Numbered from the stretch's first letter, positions 8,142-17,265 are shown. The stretch: DNA of 39,291 bases from Saprospiraceae bacterium (GCA_013360405.1 JABWBR010000081.1:1-39291), one strand, 5' to 3'. Notes: generated from the letters alone by a model not told the origin. Translations and numbers: made by a program.

Positions 8142-9395
8142 ATGGACAAGGAAATTTCAAGACAAGAAATCAATAGGCGCAAGTATAAAATCTGGATATA
8201 CGCCGCTATCTCTATCGCCATGCTGGCCCTCGCCACCTGGTACCTGCGCGGCGCCCTGGCCAACTCGGTCAAACGCTCCGAAATCCGCGTGGCCGTAGCC
8301 GAAACCGGCGATATCGAAAATACGCTCAACGCCGCCGGCGAAGTCCTCCCCGAATTCGAACAGGTGATCACCAGCCCCATTGCAGCTATCCTCCAACAAG
8401 TATATGTCAATGCCGGCGCTACGGTGAAGGTGGGCGACCGAATTCTGGAATTGGATAAAACGCTCACCCAAATGGAGTTCGATAAGCAAAAGGACGAACT
8501 CGAACTCAAACGCAACGGGATTGTGAAAATCAGACTCGACCTGGATAAGAGTTTTTATGATATTAAAATTCAGGACTCGATAAAGGCTTTTCGCATTAAT
8601 AGCCTCAAAGCCGACCTCGAAAACGCGAAAAGACTCTTTAAAGCCGGCGGCGGCACCCGCGAGTCGATCGAGCAAGCCGAAACGAATCTCCAAATCGCCC
8701 AACTCGAAAAAAGACAACTCGAAAATGATATCCGCAGCCGCCAGGCAGTGATGCGCACCAGTATCCGCGAAACGGAGATTACCGCCGCTATCCAGGAAAA
8801 AGGCCTCCAGGAGATGGCCCACAAACTCAAACAGTCGGATATCACGGCCTCCCGCGCCGGGGTGATTACTTTTGTGAATACAAACCTCGGCGCCAGGGTA
8901 GGGGAGGGAGAGATTATCGCTCGCATCGCCGACCTGGGCAGCTTTAAGATTCTCGGTTCTATCTCGGATAACTATGCCGATCAATTGCAGGCCGGACTGC
9001 CCATCATCGTGCGCATCGGCGACAATTCGGTGCGCGGTATGCTGCTAAGCGTGCGACCCGCCGTAACGAATAATGTGGTGAATTTCGACGTGAGCCTGCA
9101 GGATACCGAAGCCTACAAGTTGCTGCGTCCCAAGATGCGGGTGGAACTCTACGTGGTGACCGACGCCCGCAAAAATGTGGTGCGCGTAGCCAACGGCCCC
9201 GCTTTCAGAGGCGCCCAGGTACAGGATGTTTTTGTACTCCGCCCCGACGGCAAATCGGCGGAACGACGCACGCTGCGACTCGGCCTCACCAGCTTCGATT
9301 ACGTGGAAATCGAGGAAGGTCTGCAACCCGGCGAGTCGATTATTTTGACCGATATGTCGGCTTTTAGAAATGCAAATGAAATCACCGTAAAATAA
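8142..9395 (+). CDS. HlyD/MacA-like periplasmic adaptor (membrane fusion protein)
   Basis: The product is 417 aa from the ATG at 8142. A GTG at 8124 in frame would add six residues but sits almost on the predicted transcript start. A short cytoplasmic N-terminus is followed by one membrane anchor (about residues 17-36). Next comes a first barrel/lipoyl half (ITSPIAAILQQVYVNAGATVKVGDRILEL), a long alpha-helical hairpin rich in E, K, Q and R (about 110-235), the second lipoyl half (ITASRAGVITFVNTNLGARV), and beta-barrel and membrane-proximal domains. This order is that of adaptors that couple an inner-membrane pump to a TolC channel. It is followed after 4 bp by the TolC-like gene and then the ATPase, so it belongs to an ABC-type tripartite exporter. 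The substrate is unknown. Confidence 0.9.
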   Translation: MDKEISRQEINRRKYKIWIYAAISIAMLALATWYLRGALANSVKRSEIRVAVAETGDIENTLNAAGEVLPEFEQVITSPIAAILQQVYVNAGATVKVGDRILELDKTLTQMEFDKQKDELELKRNGIVKIRLDLDKSFYDIKIQDSIKAFRINSLKADLENAKRLFKAGGGTRESIEQAETNLQIAQLEKRQLENDIRSRQAVMRTSIRETEITAAIQEKGLQEMAHKLKQSDITASRAGVITFVNTNLGARVGEGEIIARIADLGSFKILGSISDNYADQLQAGLPIIVRIGDNSVRGMLLSVRPAVTNNVVNFDVSLQDTEAYKLLRPKMRVELYVVTDARKNVVRVANGPAFRGAQVQDVFVLRPDGKSAERRTLRLGLTSFDYVEIEEGLQPGESIILTDMSAFRNANEITVK

Positions 9396-9399
9396 AGCC

Positions 9400-10845
9400 A
9401 TGAAAACCCTGATCTATATCACCCTGCTGTTTTCTTTTCAGGTTTTGATGGCGCAATCACCCGACAAACTTACACTGGCGCAGGTGATCGATCTGGCGAA
9501 AGCCAAGTCGATCGCTGCGCGCCGGGCCTCTACGACCAAGGAAACGCGCTATTGGGAATACCGCACTTTTCAGTCTAATTTCAAACCGCAACTGCTACTC
9601 GACAGCCGGCTGCCTGCCTTCTCGCGCTCTTTTCAGGAGGTGGTGCAACCCGACGGTACGATCCAGTTTCAGCCCATACGCTATAACAACTCTTCGGTAG
9701 GGGTGTCGCTCGAACAAAATATCGCCCGCACCGGCGGCACGATTTACGCTACTTCGCAAGTGCAGCGCTTCGACGATTTTATCAGGGGCGCCACGCTCTA
9801 CAACGGCACGCTGTTTGCCGTGGGGCTCGAGCAGCCGCTGTTCCAGTTTAATGAAATGAAATGGGGCAAAAAAATTGAACCGCTCAAATACCAGGAAAGC
9901 ACCCAGGAATATATTGAAGCTATAGAAAATATCGCCCTCACGGCCAGTACGCTTTATTTCGACCTGCTGCTCGCCCAGGTCAACCAGCAAATTGCCGAAA
10001 CGAATCTCAAAAATACCGACGATATCCTGCGCATAGCCAACGAAAAATTCGAGCTGGGCAAGCTGAGCCGCAATGAGATCCTCCAACTCCAACTCGAACA
10101 ACTCAAGGCCCTGAAAGCCGTGACTACCGCCCGCCAGGAACTCGAAATTGCTACCCTCAACCTCAAGGCGTATATAGGCCTGCAAAACAACGATAAACTC
10201 GATTTGCAAGAACCCATTCCCACAAGCTCGCCCGCCATTGCGGCAGAAAAAGCTATCGCCGAAGCCTACGCCAACCGCGCCGACGCTATCGGCTTTACCC
10301 GGCGACTGCTCGAAGCCGAACGCGACGTGGTGAAGGCCAAAGCCGACCGCGGCATCAACGCCAGCCTCACGGCCAGCCTGGGCTTCAGCAACCGCTCGGA
10401 GGCGATCGGCGATTTGTACCAAAAACCCCAAAACCAGGAGTTGGTGGCTATCTCGTTTACGATGCCTATCCTCGACTGGGGCCGCGCACTTTCAAGCGTG
10501 AAAACCGCCGAAGCCAACCAACAGTTGACGGTGTATACCATCGAGCAGGACAAACAGCTCTTTACCCAGGCTATTTATACCCAGGTCACGCTTTTTGATA
10601 TGCTCAAAGACCAATTGTCGCTCACCGCCCGCGCCGATTCTATCGCCGCCGAGAAATACCAGATCGCTCGCGAACGCTACGTATTGGGCGACCTGAGCAT
10701 TACCGACCTGAGTATCGCCTTTGCCGAAAAAGACCAGGCCAAACGCGATTATATCGGCGCCCTGCGCGACTATTGGGCGGCTTTTTACCGCCTGCGCCTG
10801 CTTACGCTTTTTGATTTTGAAAAACAAGAAAAAATAACACACTGA
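9400..10845 (+). CDS. TolC-family outer-membrane efflux channel
   Basis: The product is 481 aa with a signal peptide (MKTLIYITLLFSFQVLMAQ) and two long helical halves typical of outer membrane efflux proteins. In the second half, GRALSSVKTAEANQQ and a helix-rich stretch lead to the YWAAFYRLRLLTLF end. The length is typical for the family. It lies 4 bp after the adaptor gene and 2 bp before the ATPase gene, so the three are surely co-transcribed. Its role is the outer-membrane exit duct of the exporter. Confidence 0.9.
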   Translation: MKTLIYITLLFSFQVLMAQSPDKLTLAQVIDLAKAKSIAARRASTTKETRYWEYRTFQSNFKPQLLLDSRLPAFSRSFQEVVQPDGTIQFQPIRYNNSSVGVSLEQNIARTGGTIYATSQVQRFDDFIRGATLYNGTLFAVGLEQPLFQFNEMKWGKKIEPLKYQESTQEYIEAIENIALTASTLYFDLLLAQVNQQIAETNLKNTDDILRIANEKFELGKLSRNEILQLQLEQLKALKAVTTARQELEIATLNLKAYIGLQNNDKLDLQEPIPTSSPAIAAEKAIAEAYANRADAIGFTRRLLEAERDVVKAKADRGINASLTASLGFSNRSEAIGDLYQKPQNQELVAISFTMPILDWGRALSSVKTAEANQQLTVYTIEQDKQLFTQAIYTQVTLFDMLKDQLSLTARADSIAAEKYQIARERYVLGDLSITDLSIAFAEKDQAKRDYIGALRDYWAAFYRLRLLTLFDFEKQEKITH

Positions 10846-10847
10846 TC

Positions 10848-11534
10848 ATGTTAAGCTTATCCCAAATCGAAAAGATCTACCGCACCGACACGGTAGAAAC
10901 CCTCGCGCTCAACAATATCAGCCTGGAAGTCGCCAAAGGCGAGTTCCTGAGCATCATGGGCCCCTCCGGATGCGGCAAAAGTACGCTGCTCAATATCATG
11001 GGACTGCTCGATGAACCCACCTCGGGGCAGATTACGATCGAAAACCAGGTGATCCATGGTTATTCCGACAAGGCGCTTTCGCAATTCCGCAACGAAAAGA
11101 TCGGCTTTATTTTTCAGAGCTACCACCTGATTAATGACCTGCCCGTGCTAGATAATGTGGAACTGCCGCTGTTGTACCGCAAAGTGTCATCCAAAGAACG
11201 CCGCAAACTGGCCACGGAGGCCCTGGAGAAAGTGGGCCTGTCTAACCGCATGAAGCACTACCCCACGCAGCTCTCCGGCGGACAAAAACAACGCGTGGCT
11301 ATCGCCCGCGCTATCGTGGGCCGCCCCGACCTCATCCTGGCCGATGAGCCTACCGGCAACCTCGACTCGGCGATGGGCCACGAGATTATGGAAATTCTCG
11401 AACAACTGAATACGGCAGACCGCACTACGATTGTGATGGTTACCCACGACGAAGGTATGGCCAAACGAACCCACCGCCTGGTACGCCTCTTCGATGGCGC
11501 CCTGGTGTCGTCTAATCAGTTTTATACCGCATAG
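10848..11534 (+). CDS. ABC transporter ATP-binding protein, MacB/LolD type
   Basis: The product is 228 aa with a complete nucleotide-binding domain: Walker A GPSGCGKS (38-45), Q-loop Q90, signature LSGGQ (142-146) with the following KQRVAIARA, Walker B LILADE (162-167) followed by PTGNLDS, and H-loop His200 in VTHDE. The length and the PTGNLD motif are typical of the MacB/LolD/FtsE-like branch whose ATPases work with FtsX-fold permeases rather than classical 6-helix domains. Two such permeases follow, which could form a heterodimer over one ATPase pair. All catalytic motifs are intact. Confidence 0.95.
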   Translation: MLSLSQIEKIYRTDTVETLALNNISLEVAKGEFLSIMGPSGCGKSTLLNIMGLLDEPTSGQITIENQVIHGYSDKALSQFRNEKIGFIFQSYHLINDLPVLDNVELPLLYRKVSSKERRKLATEALEKVGLSNRMKHYPTQLSGGQKQRVAIARAIVGRPDLILADEPTGNLDSAMGHEIMEILEQLNTADRTTIVMVTHDEGMAKRTHRLVRLFDGALVSSNQFYTA

Positions 11535-11614
11535 AGGGGAGTGAGAGAGGGTGGGAGGGTGAGAGGGTGAGAATCAATGATCCCACACTCCCACACTCCC
11601 ACTCTCCCTCCCTC
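11535..11614. repeat. Inverted arms of 8-bp purine/pyrimidine tandem repeats
   Basis: The left arm is a run of 8-bp units of GAGAGGGT and GGGAGGGT type. After a short AT-rich loop the right arm has units TCCCACAC, TCCCACAC, TCCCACTC, TCCCTCCC. The element starts directly after the ATPase stop codon, in the 116-bp gap before the first permease gene. It can fold into a long imperfect hairpin in several registers. Confidence 0.85.
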
Positions 11615-11650
11615 AAACCCGGCATTTCCCTGCAAAAATCTAAGTAGACC

Positions 11651-12904
11651 ATGCTTAAAAACTATCTAAAAATAACCTTGGCCGTCATGCGGCGGCGCAA
11701 ATTTTTTACCTTCATCAGCCTCTTTGGCATTAGCATGACGCTGATGATCCTGATCCTGCTGACGTCATTTTACGAGCATATCTTCGGCGGCAAATACCCC
11801 GAAGTATACCGCGATCGTACGCTTTTTGCCACCATGATCGAAGAGGCCGACACCTCCAACGGCAACAACGCCATGCGCCGGGGGCCCATGAGCCTGTCGT
11901 ATATCAACAAATACGTCAAAACGCTCGAAACGCCTGAGAAGGTGGCTTTTTCATCTTCTCCCAATACCGTGAATACCTACGGCAATGGCAAGAAGTTGAA
12001 GTTGTTTTTTAAATATACCGACCCCGTCTTCTGGGAGATCACGCAGTTTGAATTCCTGGAAGGAAAACCTTTCAACCAGCAAACAATCGATGCCAACGAG
12101 GCGGTGGCCGTGATCAACAACGATACCCGCGACGACTACTTCGGCAAAGGGGTGTCGGCAATAGGCAAAACCATCGAAATCAACGGACAAGATCTGCGCG
12201 TGATCGGCGTGGTGCGCGGTTGCCCCATTACCCGCATGATGGTGTCGGCAGACGTGTATATGCCCTACCATCTGCAAAAACGCGACCCCGCTAATACCCA
12301 ACTCAATGGGGAGTATATGGTGATGGCGCTGGCCAAAAGCAAAGCCGATTTGCCGCGTATTCAAGCGGAATACAACGACGTGGTAAAGCGTATACCCTTG
12401 CCTAAAGACGACTTCTTCAAGCCGCAGGTTCTCAATGCCTCGCTCAAACCCTATTTCGAAAGTATGGCGGCGGATACTTTTTTCAACAATAGCGACGGCT
12501 CGACCCGGGCCAGGTTCTACCTCTTCGCCGCGGCTTTTGCGCTGCTCTTTATGTCGCTGCCGGCGATCAACCTGGTGAATATCAATATCAGTCGTATTTT
12601 GGAGCGATCTTCCGAAATAGGCATCCGCAAAGCGTTTGGCGCTTCTTCACGCACGCTGGTCTGGCAGTTTATTATTGAAAATGTGATGCTGACGATCATC
12701 GGCGGTATTATCGCCTTGGTGCTGTCGGGCGCATTTATCGCCTGGTTTAACCAAAGCGACCTGATACCCTACGCCGACCTGGCAATCAACTGGAAGGTGG
12801 CGATTATCGCCTTCGTGCTTAGCGTGGTGTTCGGACTGATGTCGGGCGTTTTCCCCGCCTGGCGCATGTCGAAACTCCCGGTAGTTGACGCATTAAAAGG
12901 GTAA
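11651..12904 (+). CDS. FtsX/MacB-fold ABC transporter permease (first)
   Basis: The product is 417 aa. The N-terminal membrane segment (about 20-42, FISLFGISMTLMILILL) is followed by a large periplasmic domain (about 45-285, MacB_PCD-like), then three membrane segments near 289-310, 333-360 and 370-395. The loop SSEIGIRKAFGAS after the second segment is the hallmark coupling region of MacB/FtsX permeases, and the end SGVFPAWRMSKLPVVDALKG is typical. It shares the operon with adaptor, channel and ATPase. It could export a peptide, lipid-linked or antibiotic-like compound; the sequence does not say which. Confidence 0.92.
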   Translation: MLKNYLKITLAVMRRRKFFTFISLFGISMTLMILILLTSFYEHIFGGKYPEVYRDRTLFATMIEEADTSNGNNAMRRGPMSLSYINKYVKTLETPEKVAFSSSPNTVNTYGNGKKLKLFFKYTDPVFWEITQFEFLEGKPFNQQTIDANEAVAVINNDTRDDYFGKGVSAIGKTIEINGQDLRVIGVVRGCPITRMMVSADVYMPYHLQKRDPANTQLNGEYMVMALAKSKADLPRIQAEYNDVVKRIPLPKDDFFKPQVLNASLKPYFESMAADTFFNNSDGSTRARFYLFAAAFALLFMSLPAINLVNINISRILERSSEIGIRKAFGASSRTLVWQFIIENVMLTIIGGIIALVLSGAFIAWFNQSDLIPYADLAINWKVAIIAFVLSVVFGLMSGVFPAWRMSKLPVVDALKG

Positions 12905-12914
12905 TCATGGATTT

Positions 12915-13013
12915 TTTTACCACAGAGGTACACGGAGTTTACACGGAGTTTCACAGAGTGTGATATATACTCCGTGTAACTCCGTGTAAACTCTGCGTAA
13001 CTCCGTGGTAAAA
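12915..13013. repeat. Long inverted repeat of the ACGGAGTTT family (second copy)
   Basis: The arms start TTTACCAC and end GTGGTAAA. The left arm holds 11-bp units (ACACGGAGTTT twice, with CACAGAG variants), the right arm their complements (ACTCCGTGTA type). It belongs to the same family as 7902-7996 and lies in the 140-bp gap between the two permease genes. Confidence 0.9.
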
Positions 13014-13044
13014 TAACCAGGCTTTCATCATTAAATCAAAAATC

Positions 13045-14205
13045 ATGTTTACACATATCTTAAAACTCATCTGGAAAAAGAAAAAGAGCAACTTCCTCAT
13101 GATGCTCGAAATATTCGTCTCTTTCCTCATCCTGTTCGCCGTGTGGAGCCTGTCTATCTACACCTACCGCAACTACGTGAAACCAAGCGGCTTGAAGGCT
13201 GAAAATGTATGGGCAGTATACATCAATTTTAACACCCAAAACGATACCATCCGGGGAGAATACCGCGAACTGGTGCGCCGCCATCTGAGCAATATCAAAG
13301 AAGTAGCGCATTTTTCTTTTTCCTCCGGCAACCTGCCCTTCAGTTTTAGCAGTTCCAACCGCGATTTTGAATACGAGGGCAAGAACACACTGAGCGATTA
13401 TATCAATGTGGAACCCAGCTATGCCCCTACTTTGGGTATCGAAATGCTGGCGGGGCGCTGGTTTACCTATGAAGACACTATTGGCAAAATAGACCCCATT
13501 GTCATCACCCGGCGTATGGCCGAAAACCTGTTTGGCAATAAAGAAGAAGCTGTCGGCAAAGTTGTAGGTCTGGAAGATAACCAGCAAAAGGTAGTAGGCG
13601 TCGTCGACTATTTCCGCCACAAATCGTCGTTCCAGGCCGACGAAAACTGCGTGTTCGCACCGCTCGGCAACTGGGAGTCGGATATGCTGGTCAAAGTCGC
13701 CCCCGATGCCACCCCCGAATTCGAAGCCGGCCTGGCCCGTTCTATGCAACAGCTGGGCAAAGACTGGACGGTGGAGATCCAACACCTCGACGATATGCGC
13801 CGCACACAGGATAAAACGATTTGGGTGCCTATCCTCATTCTGTTTATCGTGTGCGGATTTCTGGTGTTTAATGTAGGACTGGGTTTGTTTGGTATTTTGT
13901 TTCAAAATATCAACCGGCGCAAAGGCGAAATCGGCCTTCGGCGCGCACTGGGCGCCTCCAAAAGCCAAATTTGGACATATTTCGTGGGAGAAACCCTGGT
14001 AATTGCCGGTTTTGGGGTATTTTTAGGTTTGTTTTTTGCAGTCCAATTACCCCTGCTCGATGCCCTCAATGTAGAATCCGCCGTATACGGCTGGGCTATG
14101 TTGCTGGCAGTGTTATCTATTTTGGTAATGGCGATAGGCTGCGCTTTTTACCCGAGCCGGCAGGCAGCGGCGATTTACCCGGCCACGGCACTGCATGAGG
14201 AATAG
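13045..14205 (+). CDS. FtsX/MacB-fold ABC transporter permease (second)
   Basis: The product is 386 aa with the same architecture as the preceding permease: an N-terminal membrane segment (about 17-40), a periplasmic domain, then three membrane segments in the last 130 residues. The coupling loop reads KGEIGLRRALGAS. The C-terminus is CAFYPSRQAAAIYPATALHEE, close to the YPA.RA...P.EAL pattern of the family. It is clearly a diverged paralogue of the first permease, so the pump is probably a heterodimer. It is separated from the first permease by a long inverted repeat. Confidence 0.92.
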   Translation: MFTHILKLIWKKKKSNFLMMLEIFVSFLILFAVWSLSIYTYRNYVKPSGLKAENVWAVYINFNTQNDTIRGEYRELVRRHLSNIKEVAHFSFSSGNLPFSFSSSNRDFEYEGKNTLSDYINVEPSYAPTLGIEMLAGRWFTYEDTIGKIDPIVITRRMAENLFGNKEEAVGKVVGLEDNQQKVVGVVDYFRHKSSFQADENCVFAPLGNWESDMLVKVAPDATPEFEAGLARSMQQLGKDWTVEIQHLDDMRRTQDKTIWVPILILFIVCGFLVFNVGLGLFGILFQNINRRKGEIGLRRALGASKSQIWTYFVGETLVIAGFGVFLGLFFAVQLPLLDALNVESAVYGWAMLLAVLSILVMAIGCAFYPSRQAAAIYPATALHEE

Positions 14206-14246
14206 ATTTTATTAATCGCATAGTTTTCTTTGCGCGACCAGGCCAA

Positions 14247-14379
14247 GAGGTGTCATCTTCCCGAGGCACGAGGGAAGGTGACATCTCGACCGTGACAATT
14301 TCGGCCAAGAGGTGTCATCTTCCCGAGGCACGAGGGAAGAGGTGTCATCTTCCCGAGGCACGAGGGAAGGTGACATCTC
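14247..14379. repeat. Three copies of a palindromic GAGGTGTCATCTTCCC element
   Basis: Copies lie at 14247-14287, 14309-14338 (lacking its 3' arm) and 14339-14379. A full copy is itself a hairpin: GAGGTGTCATCTTCCC pairs with GGGAAGGTGACATCTC around GAGGCACGA. The first and last copies share the trailing GACCGTGACAA. They fill the gap between the second permease and the regulator gene, so they could separate expression of pump and regulator. Confidence 0.88.
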
Positions 14380-14417
14380 GACCGTGACAAAACAAGGCTA
14401 AGCCGTATGTGTAGACC

Positions 14418-15803
14418 ATGATATTGATCATCGATGACGACATAGCAGTTCGCACTTCGCTTTCACTACTGCTGAAAAAAGAAGGCTTCGACGCTTCCCC
14501 GGTGAGCTCACCGGGCGAAGCGCTCGACTTTTTGCAGCATACCCTGCCGGAACTTGTCATCCTCGATATGAATTTTTCTAACGAAACTTCGGGCGCCGAC
14601 GGTCTGAAGATGCTGGAACGCATCAAAAGCACCCATCCCGAATTACCCGTTATCCTCATCACGGGCTGGGCCTCCATCGACCTCGCCGTGAAAGGTATGA
14701 AACTCGGCGCCTCTGACTTTATTAATAAACCCTGGAAAAACAGCCACCTGATGGAGTCGGTGCGCACGATACTCCAGTTATCCTCTCCAGGCAAAACCCC
14801 CTCCGGTTCCGGCGGCGCTGCTGCCCGCAAAAAACTCGACCAGCAGTTCGATTTCAGCGCGATCATCGGCAACGATCCACAAATCATTCAAATATTGGAA
14901 ACTATCGGCCGCGTAGCGCCCACCGACGCACCGGTGCTGATAATGGGCGAAAGCGGCACCGGCAAGGAACTTATCGCCGAAGCCATCCACCAAAACAGTC
15001 TGCGCAGCAAGCGCCCTTTTGTGAAGGTGAACCTCGGGGGTATCTCGGCCGGCTTGTTCGAATCAGAAATGTTCGGCCACGTGCGCGGCGCTTTTACCGA
15101 CGCCCGCACCGATAGGGTAGGGCGCTTCGAAATGACGAACAAAGGCAGCATTTTCCTCGACGAGATCGGCGACCTCGAATTAGCCAGCCAGGTTAAATTG
15201 CTGCGCGTATTACAAGACCGCACCTACGAGGTGCTGGGCAGCAGCCGCACCAAAACCGTCGACGTGCGCGTGATTTCGGCCACCAACCGCAACCTCGAAG
15301 AGATGGTGGCCGACAACCAATTCAGGGAAGACCTGCTGTACCGCATTAATCTCATTACGCTCAAATTACCCAGCCTGCGCGAACGCCCCGGCGATATCCC
15401 ACTCCTCGTTGATCATTTTATTACAAACCTCAGCGAACTGTACAACCGCCCGATTCAGATAGAACCCGAGGCCATGAAATGGCTCAAAACGCTGCCCCTG
15501 CCCGGTAATATCCGCCAATTGAAAAACCTGGTGGAACGCACTGTGTTGGTAAATCCTCACGATTTGCTCACTGTGGCCGATTTTCAGCAACAATACCAGC
15601 CCACAGCCCGCAAAGCTGCCGGCGGCCTGCCGGAGGTGGGCGCCATGACGCTCGAGGAAATGGAGGTGCAAATGATACAACGCGCTATGACTTTTCACAA
15701 AGGCAAAATAGCCCGCGTAGCCAAATCACTCGGCATCACGCGCAGCGCATTGTACCGGCGACTCGAAAAATTCGGCATCCCATATAGCCAGGACGACATA
15801 TGA
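14418..15803 (+). CDS. NtrC-family sigma-54-dependent response regulator
   Basis: The product is 461 aa. It has a receiver domain (1-120; acidic pocket D6-D8, phospho-acceptor D50 in LVILD, K104 in NKPWK). An AAA+ domain follows (about 145-380; Walker A GESGTGKE at 177-184, Walker B SIFLDEIGD at 244-252). The C-terminal Fis-type helix-turn-helix spans about 418-455 (GKIARVAKSLGITRSALYRRL). The sigma-54 contact loop reads GAFTDA (224-229) where the textbook motif is GAFTGA; I recall this variant in other Bacteroidota regulators. It overlaps the kinase gene by 4 bp, so the two form a two-component pair. The likely target is the sigma-54-like promoter before the adaptor gene. Confidence 0.95.
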   Translation: MILIIDDDIAVRTSLSLLLKKEGFDASPVSSPGEALDFLQHTLPELVILDMNFSNETSGADGLKMLERIKSTHPELPVILITGWASIDLAVKGMKLGASDFINKPWKNSHLMESVRTILQLSSPGKTPSGSGGAAARKKLDQQFDFSAIIGNDPQIIQILETIGRVAPTDAPVLIMGESGTGKELIAEAIHQNSLRSKRPFVKVNLGGISAGLFESEMFGHVRGAFTDARTDRVGRFEMTNKGSIFLDEIGDLELASQVKLLRVLQDRTYEVLGSSRTKTVDVRVISATNRNLEEMVADNQFREDLLYRINLITLKLPSLRERPGDIPLLVDHFITNLSELYNRPIQIEPEAMKWLKTLPLPGNIRQLKNLVERTVLVNPHDLLTVADFQQQYQPTARKAAGGLPEVGAMTLEEMEVQMIQRAMTFHKGKIARVAKSLGITRSALYRRLEKFGIPYSQDDI

Positions 15804-17083
15804 AACTCAGCGCCAAATTCATTCTCTTTATCGTCGTTATCCACGCGGTGACGATCACCCTGTCGTTTTTTATTTTTAAGGAAAATAAATTGCTCTTTCT
15901 TGTAGCCGAATTTTTTATCCTGCTCTCCTTGGCCATTTCCTGGTCGCTCTACAACGAACTTATCCGCCCCCTGCAATTGCTGCTCCGCGGCGCCGATGCT
16001 ATCAAAGACCGCGATTTTAATGTGAGGTTTGTGAAAACAGGCAAATTCGAGATGGATCAGCTTATCGAGGTCTATAACCACATGATCGATCAGTTGCGAC
16101 TGGAGCGAACTACGCAACAGGAACAACATTATTTTTTGGAAAAATTAATACAAACTTCCCCCACAGGAATTATTTTGTTCGATTACGACGGCTTTATCGC
16201 CGCCATGAATCCTCGCGCACTGGAGTGGACGGCCCTGCAAAGGGAAAAGGCGAAGCGCCGGCCGCTCAGCGATTTTACACACCCCGTTTTTCAGGTTATC
16301 GGCGAATTAAAAACAGGCGAATCCAAAACTATCACCCTGGATGGCCCCCGCACACTAAAAATCCAGAAAGCCCAGTTTGTCGACCGCGGCTTTCCCTGCG
16401 ATTTTGTGATGATCGAAGAGCTGACCGTCGAAATCCTCGAAGCCGAAAAACGCTCCTACGGCAAGGTGATCCGCATGATGGCCCACGAGGTGAATAATTC
16501 TATCGGCGCCGTGAATTCAATACTGGACACAACGCTCCAACTGCAGGCGCCCGATTCGGAGGTCAAACCGGCCCTGCAAGTCGCCATAGAGCGCAACGAA
16601 CATCTCTCTCATTTCATGCGCAATTTCGCCGACGTGATCCGCCTGCCCGCCCCCACTAAAGCGCTTGTCGACCTGAACGAGTTGCTGAGAAAAGTGACCC
16701 AGTTGATGTCTTTTAGCGCCAAAAATGCAGGCGTAAACCTCGAATTGAGTATCCCGCATCCGTCCCTCCAGGCCTGGGCCGACGCCGGCCAGATCGAACA
16801 GGTATTGGTGAATATGATCAAAAATGCCATCGAAGCCAGTCCGAAAAATGGCACGGTGTCCATAACCCTCACCTCCAATCCCCGCCAATTGACTATTGCC
16901 AACAACGGAAAACCCATTCCCAAAGAAGTAGAAGACAAGCTGTTTACGCCCTTTTTTAGCACTAAAAACGGCGGCCAGGGCATCGGCCTCACGCTCGCCC
17001 GCGAAATCCTCACCGCCCACGGCTGGCCCTTCTCCCTCAAATCCGACCCCGACGGCTGGACGAGGTTCGCCGTGAAACCGTAG
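15800..17083 (+). CDS. NtrY-like sensor histidine kinase
   Basis: The product is 427 aa. Two membrane segments (about 5-25 and 31-50) with almost no periplasmic loop suggest sensing within the membrane or cytoplasm. They are followed by a HAMP-like region (about 52-105), a PAS-like domain (about 110-210), a phospho-acceptor box MMAHEVNNSIG with His229, and an ATPase domain. The N box is NMIKNAIEAS; the G1 box is replaced by NNGKPIP, as in NtrB/NtrY-type kinases; the G2 box is GGQGIGLTLA. The ATGA overlap with the regulator gene implies translational coupling. A membrane-embedded sensor next to an exporter fits envelope or drug stress sensing, as inference. Confidence 0.93.
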   Translation: MKLSAKFILFIVVIHAVTITLSFFIFKENKLLFLVAEFFILLSLAISWSLYNELIRPLQLLLRGADAIKDRDFNVRFVKTGKFEMDQLIEVYNHMIDQLRLERTTQQEQHYFLEKLIQTSPTGIILFDYDGFIAAMNPRALEWTALQREKAKRRPLSDFTHPVFQVIGELKTGESKTITLDGPRTLKIQKAQFVDRGFPCDFVMIEELTVEILEAEKRSYGKVIRMMAHEVNNSIGAVNSILDTTLQLQAPDSEVKPALQVAIERNEHLSHFMRNFADVIRLPAPTKALVDLNELLRKVTQLMSFSAKNAGVNLELSIPHPSLQAWADAGQIEQVLVNMIKNAIEASPKNGTVSITLTSNPRQLTIANNGKPIPKEVEDKLFTPFFSTKNGGQGIGLTLAREILTAHGWPFSLKSDPDGWTRFAVKP

Positions 17084-17104
17084 GGTGAACGTTTACCGTT
17101 CACC
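17084..17104 (+). terminator. Hairpin directly after the kinase stop codon
   Basis: GGTGAACG pairs exactly with CGTTCACC around a 5-nt loop, starting on the base after the stop codon. There is no T-tract, so it may stabilise the mRNA end rather than terminate transcription. Confidence 0.4.
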
Positions 17105-17122
17105 GCCGACCGCCGGCTACTG

Positions 17123-17164
17123 ACTGCTAACTGCTAACTGCTAACTGCTGACTGCTGACTGCTG
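17123..17164. repeat. Six tandem 7-bp units (ACTGCTA x3, ACTGCTG x3)
   Basis: There are three exact copies of ACTGCTA followed by three of ACTGCTG, in the gap after the kinase gene. The same heptamer family, in opposite orientation and with an inverted arm, recurs at 24828-24899. Confidence 0.95.
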
Positions 17165-17265
17165 ACAATTATCATTTCATTCCTCCCCTAAAATACCTAT
17201 ATTATCACCATTCAACAATAGGTGTTTGGAATAGTCCTTATTCCGAATTTGCAAAAACTACTACC

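Noticed and set aside
17084-17104. Rho-independent terminator after the histidine kinase
   Set aside because: The stem is perfect but no T-tract follows, so I list it only as a low-confidence hairpin.
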